Source: Cohnella candidum
Lineage (GTDB): Bacteria > Bacillota > Bacilli > Paenibacillales > Paenibacillaceae
DNA: 64,000 nucleotides
Direction of reading: 5' to 3'
Assembly: GCF_003713065.1 (NCBI RefSeq)
Contig: NZ_CP033433.1
Coordinates: 62,001-126,000 of the forward strand
The notes under the pieces were generated by a model. The model did no database searches. It was not told the origin of the DNA and saw nothing but the letters and a program-made list of their open reading frames with translations. Shown here in pieces: positions 44,988-55,000 of the stretch. Position numbers and translations under genes: made by a program. How positions within the stretch are numbered: position 1 is the first letter of the stretch; the number at the start of each line of letters is the position of its first letter.

Positions 44988-45479
44988 GTGCCGCATTTGT
45001 TGATTCGGGGTGTGGAGGTCGACCAAGTCCGGGCCGTCAGTACAGCGATGGTTGCCGAGTTGGCCGCTTTGTGCCAATGCCCGGAGGACCATTTTTTGTT
45101 GGAATGCCTGCAAACCGCAGCCGTTTTCCGCGGGGAGACGGTTGCCTCCTATCCGTTCGTCGAAGTCGCCTGGTTCGAGCGGGGGGCCGAGGTTCGGGAC
45201 CGTTTTGCCGAAATCGTCGACCGCCATCTGCGTTCGTCAGGGATACCCGAGATGGAGATCGCTTTCCGTGTGTACAGGGAAGATCAATATTACGCCAACG
45301 GGGAAAGATTGGGGCCCGTAAAGCAAGAAGACGACCCGTCCGCGTTGCGGGACGAGCTGCGGAATCTTCAAGAAGCCAACGGGCGTTTGAAAGAACAGCT
45401 GCGCAAGTCCGCCGCTAAGACCGTCACCAAGTCGGATTCGGCCATGTCCAGCAGATTGAGAGACGCTCTGCGAGAGTAA
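44988..45479 (+). CDS. DUF1904 tautomerase-like protein
   Basis: A 163-residue protein. The first ~100 residues match DUF1904, a relative of the 4-oxalocrotonate tautomerase/MIF superfamily: PHLLIRGVEVDQVRAVSTAM, FVEVAWFERG and YREDQYYANGERL. Residue 2 is Pro, which would be the N-terminal catalytic proline after Met removal. The C-terminal ~50 residues are a charged, probably coiled helix (RDELRNLQEANGRLKEQLRK), which is an addition to the family core. The gene starts at GTG 44988 with AAAGGAG 8 bases upstream. Confidence 0.8.
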   Translation: MPHLLIRGVEVDQVRAVSTAMVAELAALCQCPEDHFLLECLQTAAVFRGETVASYPFVEVAWFERGAEVRDRFAEIVDRHLRSSGIPEMEIAFRVYREDQYYANGERLGPVKQEDDPSALRDELRNLQEANGRLKEQLRKSAAKTVTKSDSAMSSRLRDALRE

Positions 45480-45481
45480 CT

Positions 45482-45700
45482 GAGCAGCGTATCCCCGTCA
45501 CTCAGGACGTGAAACTGCGATCATAGCCCACCTGCTTATCTCCCCCGCTCAGAACAAATCATCCGATCATAGATGACCGACCTATCCCCTTCGCTCAGAG
45601 TGAGTGAATGGAGATGCGATTTCTTCGCTGCTCAGTCCGGCCGAACCCCGAGTCCCCTTGGCACAGATCCCCTGAGCCGAGGGGATACGTCGTTTTGGTG
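45482..45700. repeat. Intergenic phased repeat array E
   Basis: The phrase TATCYCCNNCRCTCAG recurs with its final CTCAG at 45501, 45548 and 45594 (47 and 46 bp apart) and a looser copy at 45631. A reversed version, CTGAGCCGAGGGGATA, lies at about 45673-45688. GATCAT also recurs at 45519 and 45565. The rest of the gap to 45860 shows no gene; CCGATCGGTTAAGATCGG just before the next gene is a small inverted repeat. Confidence 0.55.
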
Positions 45701-45875
45701 CATTTTCTCGATACCCTCGCCGCTGGCGCCCTCCCATTTTAGGACAAGCCTGCTCCATTTCGTCTCAAAATTTTAAAAAAATGAGGGGGACAACGAAACA
45801 TAATGTATCTACCCTGCGTCTGATTGTGTACCGTCCGATCGGTTAAGATCGGCAACGCACAAAGGAGTGATGGGG

Positions 45876-47933
45876 ATGAGAAGGATTGTGTTCGCCCTGC
45901 TGGCGCTGCTTCTCTTCGGAGGCATCGCGATTCCGGCGGCAGGCGCGGCGGAGTTGACCACGCAACAGAAATTCGATGTGCTGCGGCAGAAAGGCATTTT
46001 CTCCGGGTTCAGCGACGGTTCGGCCGGCCTGTATCAATCGATGACCCGCGAGCAGTTTGCCCAAGTGCTCTACAAACTGATGGAGCTTCCGCCGCCTTCC
46101 GGATCGCCGACTTACTCGGACGTCATCCGCACGAGATGGTCCTATACGGCCGTAGAAGCGGTGACGGAAGCCGGCCTGATGGTCGGCAACGGCGCGCGCA
46201 AATTCGGTCCGGATAGTCCCGTCACGGTCGAGCAGCTGGCGGCCGTCCTGGTCCGGTCTTACGGCCAATCCTCCGGCAATCTCTACGTCGTCGGCAAGGT
46301 GTCCGCATGGGCGCGGAATTCCGTGGGAATCGCCCTGCAGAACGGCTGGATTCCCCAAATGAAGGACTACACCGGACCGGCGACGCGCGGTCTGCTCGTC
46401 GAGGCGGTCTACGCCGTTTACATGCAAATGCAAGGCCAGCAGCTTCGCGTCTCGTCGGTCACCGCCGTCGGCAACCAGCAGGTGCGCGTGAACCTGATCC
46501 AGCCGGTCACGACGGCGGAAGCATCGCGATTCAAGATCCGCGACGTACTCGGCGTCGAGCTCGACGTTCTGGGAACGCTGGTGAACTGGGACGGCCTTTC
46601 CGTGACGGTGTTCACGGCGAGCCAGACCGCCAACAAAGCTTACTCGCTGTACATTGACGGCGTACCGTGGACGTTTACGGGAATGTCGAACGATAACGTC
46701 AAGCCCACGATCACTTCCTTCAACAGGCAGGTGGGCGGCACGCTGGAGCTCGTGTTCTCGGAACCGGTCGACCGTGCTTCGGCGACGAACGGCTCCAACT
46801 ACTCCATCAATAACGGCCTGAAAATCACGGGCATCAAGCTCTCCGACGACAATCGCAAAGTCACGATCACCACCGCCTGGCAGACTGAAGGCACGACATA
46901 CCGGTTGACCGTCCGCGACGTCAAGGACTTGGGCGGCAACGAGATGAACGATTGGAGCAGCAACTTCGTCTCCGACAATTCGGTGCCCAAAGCTTCCTTC
47001 AGCTTTAACGATTCGACCGGGCGCATCACGGTTTCCTTCAACGAACGGGTTCACCCCGACATCTCGGTCAACCTGAACCGGTACAGCATCGACAAAGGGC
47101 TGTCCGTCATCAAAGCGGAGCTGGACGGAGACGGCAAAACCGTCCGCCTGACGACCTCCCCTCAGAAAGACGCCACGCTCTATACGCTGACGGTATCCGG
47201 CATTCCGGACATGGCCGGCAACAGCATGGAGACGCAATATTTCCAATTCGGCGGGGTGGCCAATCCTGCGCAGTCGATTCAGCTTCAGTCGGTGAATGCC
47301 GCCAACGAGAACACGCTCGAAGTGACGTTTAACCGGGCACCGAGCGACAACGACATCGCGAAGATGGGCTTGGGCATTTTGACGGACAACGGCAATAATG
47401 TTTCGATGACCGGCTGGCAGTCATATAAAAGCCGCAAGCCCGGTAACGACAACAAGACCGTTTACGTCCAGTTCCGCACGAACAACGACAGCAATCCGGC
47501 TTTGTTCCGCCCGGGCCACGTCTACTTGTCGCGCGTGACGGGCATCGATAACCTGGTGACCGCGAACAACGCGGATCGGGACAGCTTCGCGGGCACGCAA
47601 GCCCGCAACCCTGATCCATTCGTTAAAGATGTCGTTCCGATCAGCAAAAACGCCGTTAAAATCCTGTTCAGCGAGCCGGTCCGCAACGTGAGCGAAGCCG
47701 CGTTCATCGTTCGGGAGAAGGAGGGGGACTACGTGAAAATCGACGACGACGCGCTGAACAACACGAACGCGGTGGTCACGGAGGTCGTGCTGAAGTTCGA
47801 CGGGAACCTGGAGTCCGGCCATCTGTACGTCATGACGTTCCGCTCCGGCACGGTGAAAGACGCGGCAGGCTGGAACGGCATCCAGACGAAAAACGGCTCC
47901 GATGATTTCGCGGTTTCGTTCCGGGGTGTATAA
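45876..47933 (+). CDS. S-layer-type surface protein: SLH-like N-terminus and SbsA/Big-like Ig domains
   Basis: A 685-residue exported protein. The signal peptide is about 1-24 (VFALLALLLFGGIAIPAAGA). Residues about 30-185 hold SLH-like repeats (REQFAQVLYKLMELP, YTAVEAVTEAGLMVGNGARK), which bind pyruvylated wall polymers. The remainder is a series of SbsA/Big_5-type Ig-like domains (TLELVFSEPVDRASATNGSN, RITVSFNERVHPDISVNLNR, LEVTFNRAPSDND, VKILFSEPVRNVS). It is probably wall-anchored through the N-terminus. ATG 45876 has AAAGGAG 8 bases upstream. Confidence 0.88.
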   Translation: MRRIVFALLALLLFGGIAIPAAGAAELTTQQKFDVLRQKGIFSGFSDGSAGLYQSMTREQFAQVLYKLMELPPPSGSPTYSDVIRTRWSYTAVEAVTEAGLMVGNGARKFGPDSPVTVEQLAAVLVRSYGQSSGNLYVVGKVSAWARNSVGIALQNGWIPQMKDYTGPATRGLLVEAVYAVYMQMQGQQLRVSSVTAVGNQQVRVNLIQPVTTAEASRFKIRDVLGVELDVLGTLVNWDGLSVTVFTASQTANKAYSLYIDGVPWTFTGMSNDNVKPTITSFNRQVGGTLELVFSEPVDRASATNGSNYSINNGLKITGIKLSDDNRKVTITTAWQTEGTTYRLTVRDVKDLGGNEMNDWSSNFVSDNSVPKASFSFNDSTGRITVSFNERVHPDISVNLNRYSIDKGLSVIKAELDGDGKTVRLTTSPQKDATLYTLTVSGIPDMAGNSMETQYFQFGGVANPAQSIQLQSVNAANENTLEVTFNRAPSDNDIAKMGLGILTDNGNNVSMTGWQSYKSRKPGNDNKTVYVQFRTNNDSNPALFRPGHVYLSRVTGIDNLVTANNADRDSFAGTQARNPDPFVKDVVPISKNAVKILFSEPVRNVSEAAFIVREKEGDYVKIDDDALNNTNAVVTEVVLKFDGNLESGHLYVMTFRSGTVKDAAGWNGIQTKNGSDDFAVSFRGV

Positions 47934-47969
47934 TCCGAAGTAAAGGTTGAGCTTCCGGAGGCTGCGGCA

Positions 47970-48233
47970 TTGAACGTACTATGGATCTACTTGGGTATCA
48001 TCAACATTGCGGCTTTCCTGCTGATGGCGATCGACAAATCGAAAGCCCGGCGGGGAAGCCGCAGAATCCGCGAACGCACGCTGCTGCTCACGGCGGCCGT
48101 CGGCGGTTCGCTGGGCGCGTGGATCGCCATGAGGACACGCAGGCACAAAACGAAGAACGCCGCGTTCTACGCGGGCATTCCGCTGATGTTCGTCGTTCAT
48201 GCCGGCCTGCTTGTCTACTGGCTGAGCCGTTGA
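47970..48233 (+). CDS. DUF1294 membrane protein
   Basis: An 87-residue membrane protein of family DUF1294. Three hydrophobic segments flank the family motif: DKSKARRGSRRIRERTLLL, then GGSLGAWIAMRTRRHKTKN. Function is not established. It starts at TTG 47970 behind CGGAGG. It follows the surface-protein gene by 36 bases and is ended by a very strong bidirectional hairpin. Confidence 0.88.
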   Translation: MNVLWIYLGIINIAAFLLMAIDKSKARRGSRRIRERTLLLTAAVGGSLGAWIAMRTRRHKTKNAAFYAGIPLMFVVHAGLLVYWLSR

Positions 48234-48240
48234 CGGCCGT

Positions 48241-48297
48241 AACGAAAAAACCTCGGTTCCGCTGCCCTTGTCCGGGCACGGAACCGAGGTTTTCGTT
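48241..48297. terminator. Bidirectional terminator
   Basis: AACGAAAAAACCTCGGTTCC pairs with GGAACCGAGGTTTTCGTT, with GCCC and GGGC extending the stem. It separates the convergent DUF1294 and J-like membrane-protein genes. Confidence 0.9.
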
Positions 48298-49120
48298 ATT
48301 TCAAGGGCTCGATGATCTTACGCATTAAATCCAACGCTTTGTCCTTATGCGGCAGCTCCGCGCGCATTGCCAAAATCTTTCTTTCCCCCGGGGCGTCAAT
48401 TTGCGAGCCGCTGAAGACGGCGGAATCGGTAATGTCGATGCCGTACGGGTGCGCGGTCGTATCTTGTTCCGCGAGCGCGCTTCGGATTCTGTCCGTGTTC
48501 GACTTCAAGTCTTTCCACAGCGGCAGGCTGTCCAGAGGGACGAACGCCTTCTGCTTCGCCAGCTGCTCGAAGTTTTTCTCGTCGAGGATCAAGAGGTCCA
48601 TTTTCTCCGTCATGATCGTCAGCATGCCTTTCTGCTGCATCGCCATATCCTGCTGGGATTGCATTTCTTTCGGGATATACGAAACGCCGACGTCGATCCG
48701 TTTCCACTCGGGCTCCAGCCGAAGCAGGTTTTGAGAGAGAAGATTCGCGCTGTCGTCCGTGCTGTAGAAGCTTCCGAACACGGTGACCTCCAGATCGAGG
48801 GGCGGCTTGTTCGCTTCCTCGTTTTTCCGATCCACGTATCCTTTAATCGAGAAGATAGCGACTAGGATGACGATAATGACCGCCAGCAAATGAAATTTAT
48901 AGTAGTAGAAGAAATAGGACGTTTTGCTCTGCTTCTCAAGGGGCGATGCTTTCTCCGATTCGAAGCCCACGATTTTGTTGTAAGCCCGGTTGATCTCGTC
49001 AAGATTCGTCTGCTTCGACCGCGCCTTCTTCAGGAGCAGGAAATATCGCTGTTCGACCTCTTCCCGGGAAGCGGTTTCTGAAAGTCCAAGAGTTTCATAG
49101 GCTTGTTTCAACTCATCCAT
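48296..49120 (-). CDS. Membrane protein with degenerate J-like domain and extracellular domain
   Basis: A 274-residue single-pass protein. Residues 1-50 resemble a DnaJ domain (ELKQAYETLGLSETASREEV, then AYNKIVGFE) but the loop between helices II and III (LLKKARSKQTNLDEI) lacks HPD, so it should not stimulate DnaK. TM is about residues 75-95 (FHLLAVIIVILVAIFSIKGY). The outer domain (about 110-274) resembles an uncharacterised extracytoplasmic binding domain (LEVTVFGSFYSTDDSANLLS, MDLLILDEKNFEQLAKQK). ATG 49120 follows GGAGTGA. Function unknown. Confidence 0.68.
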   Translation of the reverse strand: MDELKQAYETLGLSETASREEVEQRYFLLLKKARSKQTNLDEINRAYNKIVGFESEKASPLEKQSKTSYFFYYYKFHLLAVIIVILVAIFSIKGYVDRKNEEANKPPLDLEVTVFGSFYSTDDSANLLSQNLLRLEPEWKRIDVGVSYIPKEMQSQQDMAMQQKGMLTIMTEKMDLLILDEKNFEQLAKQKAFVPLDSLPLWKDLKSNTDRIRSALAEQDTTAHPYGIDITDSAVFSGSQIDAPGERKILAMRAELPHKDKALDLMRKIIEPLK

Positions 49121-49257
49121 CGTTTTCACTCCATTGTCGGCTGTACCGGGATGGGAGTTCCCTCTATGATCATACACGAAGCCGCGAAGAACGCGCAAAT
49201 AGTCCCGGTTCTCCTTATTCAGGAAAACCGGGACCTGGACATTCGGAAAATGGTAGA

Positions 49258-49701
49258 TTACCAGGTTTTCAAAACTGCAGTGGAAGCGGCATCGGCCGCA
49301 GGAGAGACGGAGTTTGCGGAGTCCGTTTCATCCGTGGCAGCGATCTCTTTACCGGTTTCCATTTTGCTGGAGCCCTGAAAGATTCCGCCCGATTCGATGG
49401 ACAGTTCTTGCGCGGTCAAGTTGCCCAGCAGCTTTCCCGTCGCCTTGATCGTGAGCTTGCCGGAGGCAATCACGTTGCCCGTGACCTGGCCGGCGAGAAT
49501 GACATGGCGGGCACGGACGTTGGAGCGGGCGGAGCCGTTCTCGCCGATCGTGACGTCGCCGGTGCACTCGATATCGCCGGTGAGATGGCCTTCGATGCGG
49601 ATACCGGCCTCAGAGCGGATTTTGCCTTCGAAATGGGTGCCTTCGCCGATCAGCGTGTCGGTCATATTCGGATCGATTTTCGATTTTTTGTTTTTGAACA
49701 T
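49258..49701 (-). CDS. Bactofilin (polymer-forming cytoskeletal protein)
   Basis: A 147-residue protein with the right-handed beta-helix of bactofilins (TLIGEGTHFEGKIRSEAGIR, IEGHLTGDIECTGDVTIGEN, VRARHVILAGQVTGNVIASG). N- and C-terminal tails are short and disordered. Bactofilins polymerise at the membrane and position wall enzymes. ATG 49701 lies 2 bases after the stop of the M23 peptidase gene, so the two are translationally linked. That pairing of bactofilin with an M23 protein is common and supports a role in wall remodelling. Confidence 0.93.
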   Translation of the reverse strand: MFKNKKSKIDPNMTDTLIGEGTHFEGKIRSEAGIRIEGHLTGDIECTGDVTIGENGSARSNVRARHVILAGQVTGNVIASGKLTIKATGKLLGNLTAQELSIESGGIFQGSSKMETGKEIAATDETDSANSVSPAADAASTAVLKTW

Positions 49702-49703
49702 GG

Positions 49704-50705
49704 TCACTTGTCCTCTCTGCTGGTGTGAAGGTACGGTTTGGGGTCAACGGTTTGGCCGCCGACGTAAACCTCATAGTGGACATGGGGACCGGTGCTTCGA
49801 CCCGTCGAGCCCATTTTGCCGATCACGTCGCCCTTGTGGACTTTGTCCCCGGGCTGGACCAAGATTTTGCTCAGGTGGGAATAGTGCGTCGTGATGCCGT
49901 TCCCATGCGACACCATGACGTTATTGCCGTGCGAACCGTCAACGCCCGCATGCGACACCGTCCCGTCCGCCGTCGCGTACACCGGGTCGCCGATGTCGCC
50001 GCTGATGTCCATGCCGGCATGGAACCTGGCACGGTGGGTGAAGGGATCCTTGCGCACTCCGTAGGGCGACGTGATTTTGCGGGAATCCGTCGGCCAAATC
50101 GTTGGAGTAACCCGCAGCTGCGCCTGCCGCTTCAGAACGGCGTCTTTCGTCTCTTCCAATCTGGGCTTCATGGCGTCGATCATGCCGCCCAAGTCGGTGA
50201 AATCGCTGAACGTTTCCTGCAGCAGCCCGTCGATCTCCTCGTCCGTAACCGGGATTTCCTCTCCGCCGGTTCCTTCGCCGTCCATGGCGTATTCGTCCGC
50301 GGTCTCGTCTGCGGAAACTTTAGCCGCCGGAGCGTCTTTGGTTTCGAGTCCGGCGATTTGCTTCAGCTGGGTTTCCAGCTTGCCCAGGTCCGCCATTTTG
50401 CCTTGGATCGATTTCGCCTGCTCCGAGAGTCCGGCCACTTCCGTCTGCAGGTCCCCGATGTGGCGGTCCTTGTCGGAAATGATTTTCTCGAACTGCCCCG
50501 ATGAGGACGCGAGCTCGTGCTTCAGGCGGCCGACCTCGCTCGCCCGGTTGCCGTACAGGATGACGGCGGTAACGGCAGCGGCCGTCAAAGCGACCAGCAA
50601 TATGAGCGCGCTCAAGATCACGACCCCTGACAATTGAAACCGGACCACCTGGTTATTGGCGTCCGGAATGACCATGAAGGTAAACTTCTGACGTCTCCAT
50701 CTCAT
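49704..50705 (-). CDS. Membrane-anchored M23 family peptidase
   Basis: A 333-residue protein with a TM helix at about residues 25-52, a coiled-coil region (about 55-120; VGRLKHELASSSGQFEKIIS), an acidic linker, and a C-terminal LytM/M23 domain (about 210-325). The zinc motifs are present: FHAGMDISGDIGDPVYA (HxxxD) and GPHVHYEVYVGG (HxH), so it should be catalytically active, cutting peptidoglycan cross-bridges. GGAGG precedes ATG 50705. It is co-transcribed with the bactofilin gene. Confidence 0.93.
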   Translation of the reverse strand: MRWRRQKFTFMVIPDANNQVVRFQLSGVVILSALILLVALTAAAVTAVILYGNRASEVGRLKHELASSSGQFEKIISDKDRHIGDLQTEVAGLSEQAKSIQGKMADLGKLETQLKQIAGLETKDAPAAKVSADETADEYAMDGEGTGGEEIPVTDEEIDGLLQETFSDFTDLGGMIDAMKPRLEETKDAVLKRQAQLRVTPTIWPTDSRKITSPYGVRKDPFTHRARFHAGMDISGDIGDPVYATADGTVSHAGVDGSHGNNVMVSHGNGITTHYSHLSKILVQPGDKVHKGDVIGKMGSTGRSTGPHVHYEVYVGGQTVDPKPYLHTSREDK

Positions 50706-50818
50706 GACTGTCCTCCTGCGTTCTCCACGACATCGTTTACTTTCATTCGACCTTTATCTCGCAATTTCCTTTATTTCGGTAAAAAAGTCGTGAATCTTCT
50801 TATTAAAAAAGCAGGATT

Positions 50819-50847
50819 TTGTCAGAGCGGGGCGAAAACTGTAAGGT
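50819..50847 (+). promoter_or_regulatory. Possible promoter of the ParM-like gene
   Basis: TTGTCA (50819-50824) and TAAGGT (50842-50847) are separated by 17 bp, about 48 bases before the ATG. The -10 match is only moderate. Confidence 0.45.
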
Positions 50848-50894
50848 AGCATGTTTAGCAGATTGAGGAATTCGCGGAAGTCAGGAGGCTACTT

Positions 50895-51989
50895 ATGATC
50901 AAATTGGCAGGCATCGACATCGGCAACGACAGCGTGAAGCTCGTCGTCAGCGGGTCGAACGAACCGATCATCATTCCCAGCATCGTATCCCCGGGGTATG
51001 AAAGGCACGTGCTTCAAGAAGAAGACTCCCCGCTGAAAGCGCTGGACGTCATGGTATACAGCCCCAAACTGAAAAAGAAAAGCCAGCGCTATTTCGTCGG
51101 TCTGCTCGCTTCCGAAGATCAAGACAACGCGGAGCTCGAGGAGACGGACAATAAAGCGACCAGCGACCAGGCGCTGATCGTGGCGCTTACCGCGCTCGCC
51201 TACGCCAGCGTGACGAACGTCGCCAACACGCTGCAGCCGGGAGAGACCGTCGACCAGGTGGAATACGTGCTCGGAACCGGCCTTCCGGTCCGCACGTATG
51301 CGCGTTACCACCAAATTTTCGAAGAGCGGCTGGTCGGGGAGCATGAAGTGACGTTCCTTTCCACGCCGAAGCTGCGGGGCCGCACCGTGCGGGTGAATAT
51401 CCGCCGGGCGGTCGTGTCGATCGAAGGCGCGGCGGCGCTGTTCCATATGGCGACGCACGAGAACCTGCAAGTGCGCGACGAAGAGCTCTATTACGGCTGC
51501 ATCGGCATTTGCGAGATGGGTGCGCTCACGACCGATTTCCCGGTCGTCAAACGGATGAGCATCGACAACCAATTCAGCACCGGCGAGCAGCTGGGTTTGG
51601 CCTCTTATTTGGACTCGATCATCCGCGACGTGGAGGACCAGTTCGGCTACCGTTTCCCCAGCCGCACGAAACTGATCCAAAGGATCCGCCGGGGAGAGTT
51701 CATTATCCAGCGCGTCGGGGAAGGGCAAGCGGACATCCGCCCGATCGTCGACAACTATTTCGGCCGCGCGGCTCAGAAGATCGTGGACCTCATCCGCAAA
51801 CGCTGGAAGAAGTATCCCGACATCCAGTGCTTCTACGTGCTGGGCGGAGGGGCATCCGCACTCCGGCCGTATATTCTGGAAGCGGCGGAAAACATGCGGC
51901 TTCGGTTCGTCGAGGACAGCGAGCTTCAGAACGTGTACGGCTACCTCAAGCTGGCACGCAACAAAACGAGCCAATCGGAAGCGGTATAA
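50895..51989 (+). CDS. Chromosomal ParM/StbA-like actin
   Basis: A 364-residue actin-fold ATPase of the ParM/Alp type. The motifs are phosphate-1 LAGIDIGNDSVKLVVSG, phosphate-2 GICEMGALTTDFPVVK and adenosine VLGGGASALRPYILEAA. ParM-like actins form filaments that push plasmids apart. Here there is no parR gene or centromere-like repeat next to it, so a chromosomal, possibly cytoskeletal role is more likely. AGGAGGCTACTT precedes the ATG. It lies divergent from the M23-bactofilin pair. Confidence 0.85.
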   Translation: MIKLAGIDIGNDSVKLVVSGSNEPIIIPSIVSPGYERHVLQEEDSPLKALDVMVYSPKLKKKSQRYFVGLLASEDQDNAELEETDNKATSDQALIVALTALAYASVTNVANTLQPGETVDQVEYVLGTGLPVRTYARYHQIFEERLVGEHEVTFLSTPKLRGRTVRVNIRRAVVSIEGAAALFHMATHENLQVRDEELYYGCIGICEMGALTTDFPVVKRMSIDNQFSTGEQLGLASYLDSIIRDVEDQFGYRFPSRTKLIQRIRRGEFIIQRVGEGQADIRPIVDNYFGRAAQKIVDLIRKRWKKYPDIQCFYVLGGGASALRPYILEAAENMRLRFVEDSELQNVYGYLKLARNKTSQSEAV

Positions 51990-52016
51990 CGGTAACGCCG
52001 GCTCCGGGCAAATAAG

Positions 52017-52046
52017 AAGGGCTTCTCCTCGCGGAGAAGCCCTTTT
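52017..52046. terminator. Bidirectional terminator
   Basis: AAGGGCTTCTCC pairs perfectly with GGAGAAGCCCTT across TCGC, followed by TT. It separates the convergent ParM-like and hybrid-kinase genes. Confidence 0.9.
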
Positions 52047-52065
52047 GGTTTTCTTTGTGGGATTG

Positions 52066-55000
52066 TCAGATCAGATACTCGTTTCCGTCACCGCCGTGCT
52101 CCAAATACCGGTTTTGCGTCCGCCAATCCTGCGGGATGTCGATGGACAGCAGCGTTCCCCGATCGCCCGCAGGCTCCACTGTCAGTTCCCCGCCCAGGCT
52201 GCGGATGTTCTCCTCCATGGCCGACAGTCCGAAGCCGAATGTCGCGCCCGCTTTCAGCGGCTCCCCGTCGTTCGAAAGCCGGAAAAAAATCCGGCCGTTG
52301 CCGTGCGTCAGCGTGAAGGTGAAAAACCGGCTTTTGCCGTGGCGGATCCCGTTCGTCAGTCCTTCCAGCAGCGCATGGTAGATGGCTCTTTTCTGAGCGG
52401 ATCCCAGAGCCGGAAGCGCCGCGATGTCGGCCTCGATCCGAACGTCCGCCGACTCTTCGGTCTCCCGGACGAGTCTCATGAGCCGAACGGACAAGTTTTC
52501 GTCCGTGCTTTCCTGCTTCAGCATGCGGATCGATTCGCGGATCTCGTTCAGCCCTTTGCTTACGAGCTCGCGGGACGTATCCAGCTTCGGCAGGGCCAGC
52601 TCGGTTTTCCCGTGGGAGATGAGCATTTTGGCCGCTTCCATCTGCGCGATGCAGGCCGTCAGCGTGTGGCCGACCGTGTTGTGGATATCGAACGAGATGC
52701 GGTTGCGCTCCTCAAGGACCGACGCTTCCGCCATCGCTTGGGCGGTTTCCCGCATCGCCGCCTGCAGCTGCAAGTTCTTATCCTGAAGTTCGCGGGTCCG
52801 TTCGAGCACCTTCCGCTCGAGAGAGCCGGTCAGCTGACTCAACTGGAGATGAAGCTCAATGCGGGCCAGCAGCTCTCGTTTGGCGACGGGCTTGATCAAG
52901 TAGTCGTTCGCTCCCGCGTCGAAGCCTTCCACCAGGTCGTTAATCTGGTTTTTGGCCGTCAGCACGATGATGGGAATTTCGCTCGGTTTGAATTTCTCCC
53001 GGATTTTGCGGCACAGCTCGTATCCCGTCATGCGGGGCATCATCAGGTCCGTCAGCACCAAATCCGGCCGGACGCCTTGCTCGAACAACCGGAGCGCTTC
53101 GGCCCCGTTGGACGCTTTGAGAATCGAATACGGCTGCGTCGACAGGAAATTGGTCAGCACCTGGAGGTTGACGGGATCGTCGTCGACGAGGAGCAAGCAC
53201 GTTTCCCGGTTCAACCAGACTTTCTCTTCCTGCGATGTCGGTTCGATCCACTCGACGGCCGCGGCCACGAGCGGAACGGGGGCTTTGGCTTCTTCCACGG
53301 CTAGAGTTGCCGCGCTTTGCATCGTTTCCTCCGCGATAGGCAGCGTGAACGTGAAAGTCGAACCTTGGCCCGGCATGGAGACGACTCCGAGCGCGCCGCC
53401 GTGGAGGTCGACCAGCTTTCTGGTGATCGCAAGGCCAAGGCCGGCGCCCTCGTATTCCCTCGCAGCGGAACCTTCGCCTTGCTCGAACGGCTCGAAAATT
53501 TTCTCCAGCTTGTCTTCCGAAATGCCGATGCCCGTATCGGTAACGGAAATATAAATCCATTGGTCGTCCTGGTGGGCGGTAATTTCCACTTGTCCTTGCT
53601 CCGTGAATTTCAGCGCGTTGCCGACCAGGTTATAAAGAATCTGTTGCACGCGGTTCTCGTCCGCGGCCGCGAGCGGCAGCCGGTCGTCCACGTGATTGAT
53701 CAGCCGGATGTCCTTCAAGTGGGCCAAAGGCTGCAGGACGCCCGCGACGCTGTCCGCCGAGCGCTTGAGGTCTACCCCTTGGATGAACAGCGTCACGCCG
53801 GAATGCTTCAGTTTGGAGAAATCCAGAATGTCGTTAATGAGTCCGGAAAGCCGCTTGCCGCTTGAAACGACCATCGACAGGTTGCTGCGGGCCAGCTCGT
53901 TCAGCGGTCCGGCGACGCCTTCAAGCAGGGACTCGGTAATGCCGATGATCCCGTTCAGCGGCGTCCGGAGCTCGTGCGAAGTGTTGGCGAGGAATTCGTC
54001 CTTCAGCTTGTCGATTTCCTCCAGCTTTCGGTTCTTCTCTTCCAATTGGCGCGAATAATTGTGGACCTGCCGATGCACTTGATTCTCGCGCAGCAGCACG
54101 ATGGAGCCCATGCAGCATAGGAAAACGAACATCCCGGTGAACACCGGCAGCTGGTCGTCGCGGACATAGGGCTCAAGCCACGGAACATGATGCGATAAAT
54201 ACGTTCTCAGCGCGGGGAAGAGCAGCAGCAGGGATGTCAGGAACGTGGTAGCGTTGGAAACGGCATAGCCGAAAATCATGATGACGGACTCGGTACTCGG
54301 CTGGCTTCGGTAAATGCGGGAGTGGATTTTGAACGAAGTGCCGATGAGCAGCAGGAAAAGCAGCGGGAAAACGTAGAAGAGCAGAGCATGGTAAGCCTCG
54401 TTGCTCCAATAGCCGATGCCGATGCAGACGACGGTCAGCGCCAGCATGCTGTATCGGGCCGTTCGGCGGAATCTTGTCGCGCCCCCGAACAGATGGTCGA
54501 AGAAGCCGTGAAACGCGAACGAGCCGAGCGGAAGCATGGATTCGTGGAAATAGATGAGCGGCTGCGCGTCCACGAACAGCCCGAGCGCAAACGTCCGGCA
54601 GATCGCCGCGTAGGCGGCGCAGAAAGCAAGCAGACTGAAATAGGAAAACATTTTTTTGCGCGTGTTGAAGTAGAACAGGGCGGCCACGATGGCGAGCAGC
54701 GTGAAAATCGTCCCGAACAGCAGCTTGTCCCCGTCTTTGTGCAGGATCCGCACGATGAAATCCGCAGCGTTACCGACCTGGATCGTGCCGGTTTTGACGA
54801 TGCCGTCGTCGGAGTAGACGCGCAGCAGCAACGGTTCGGCCGGATAACCGAAAGAGAAGGACAGCAAATGCCAGTCGTAATATTCAAGCACTCGGGGGTT
54901 GCGGTTCTCGAAGTTGGATTCGAGGAGCAGTTTCTCGTTATAGAACGCTTCGAAGTGGCGCAGGTTGTTGATAAAGAGGTTCGGATCGCGGTATGGCTCG

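Noticed and set aside
50895-51989. Plasmid partition locus
   Set aside because: The ParM-like gene has no parR partner and no centromere-like iterons, and it sits among chromosomal wall genes.
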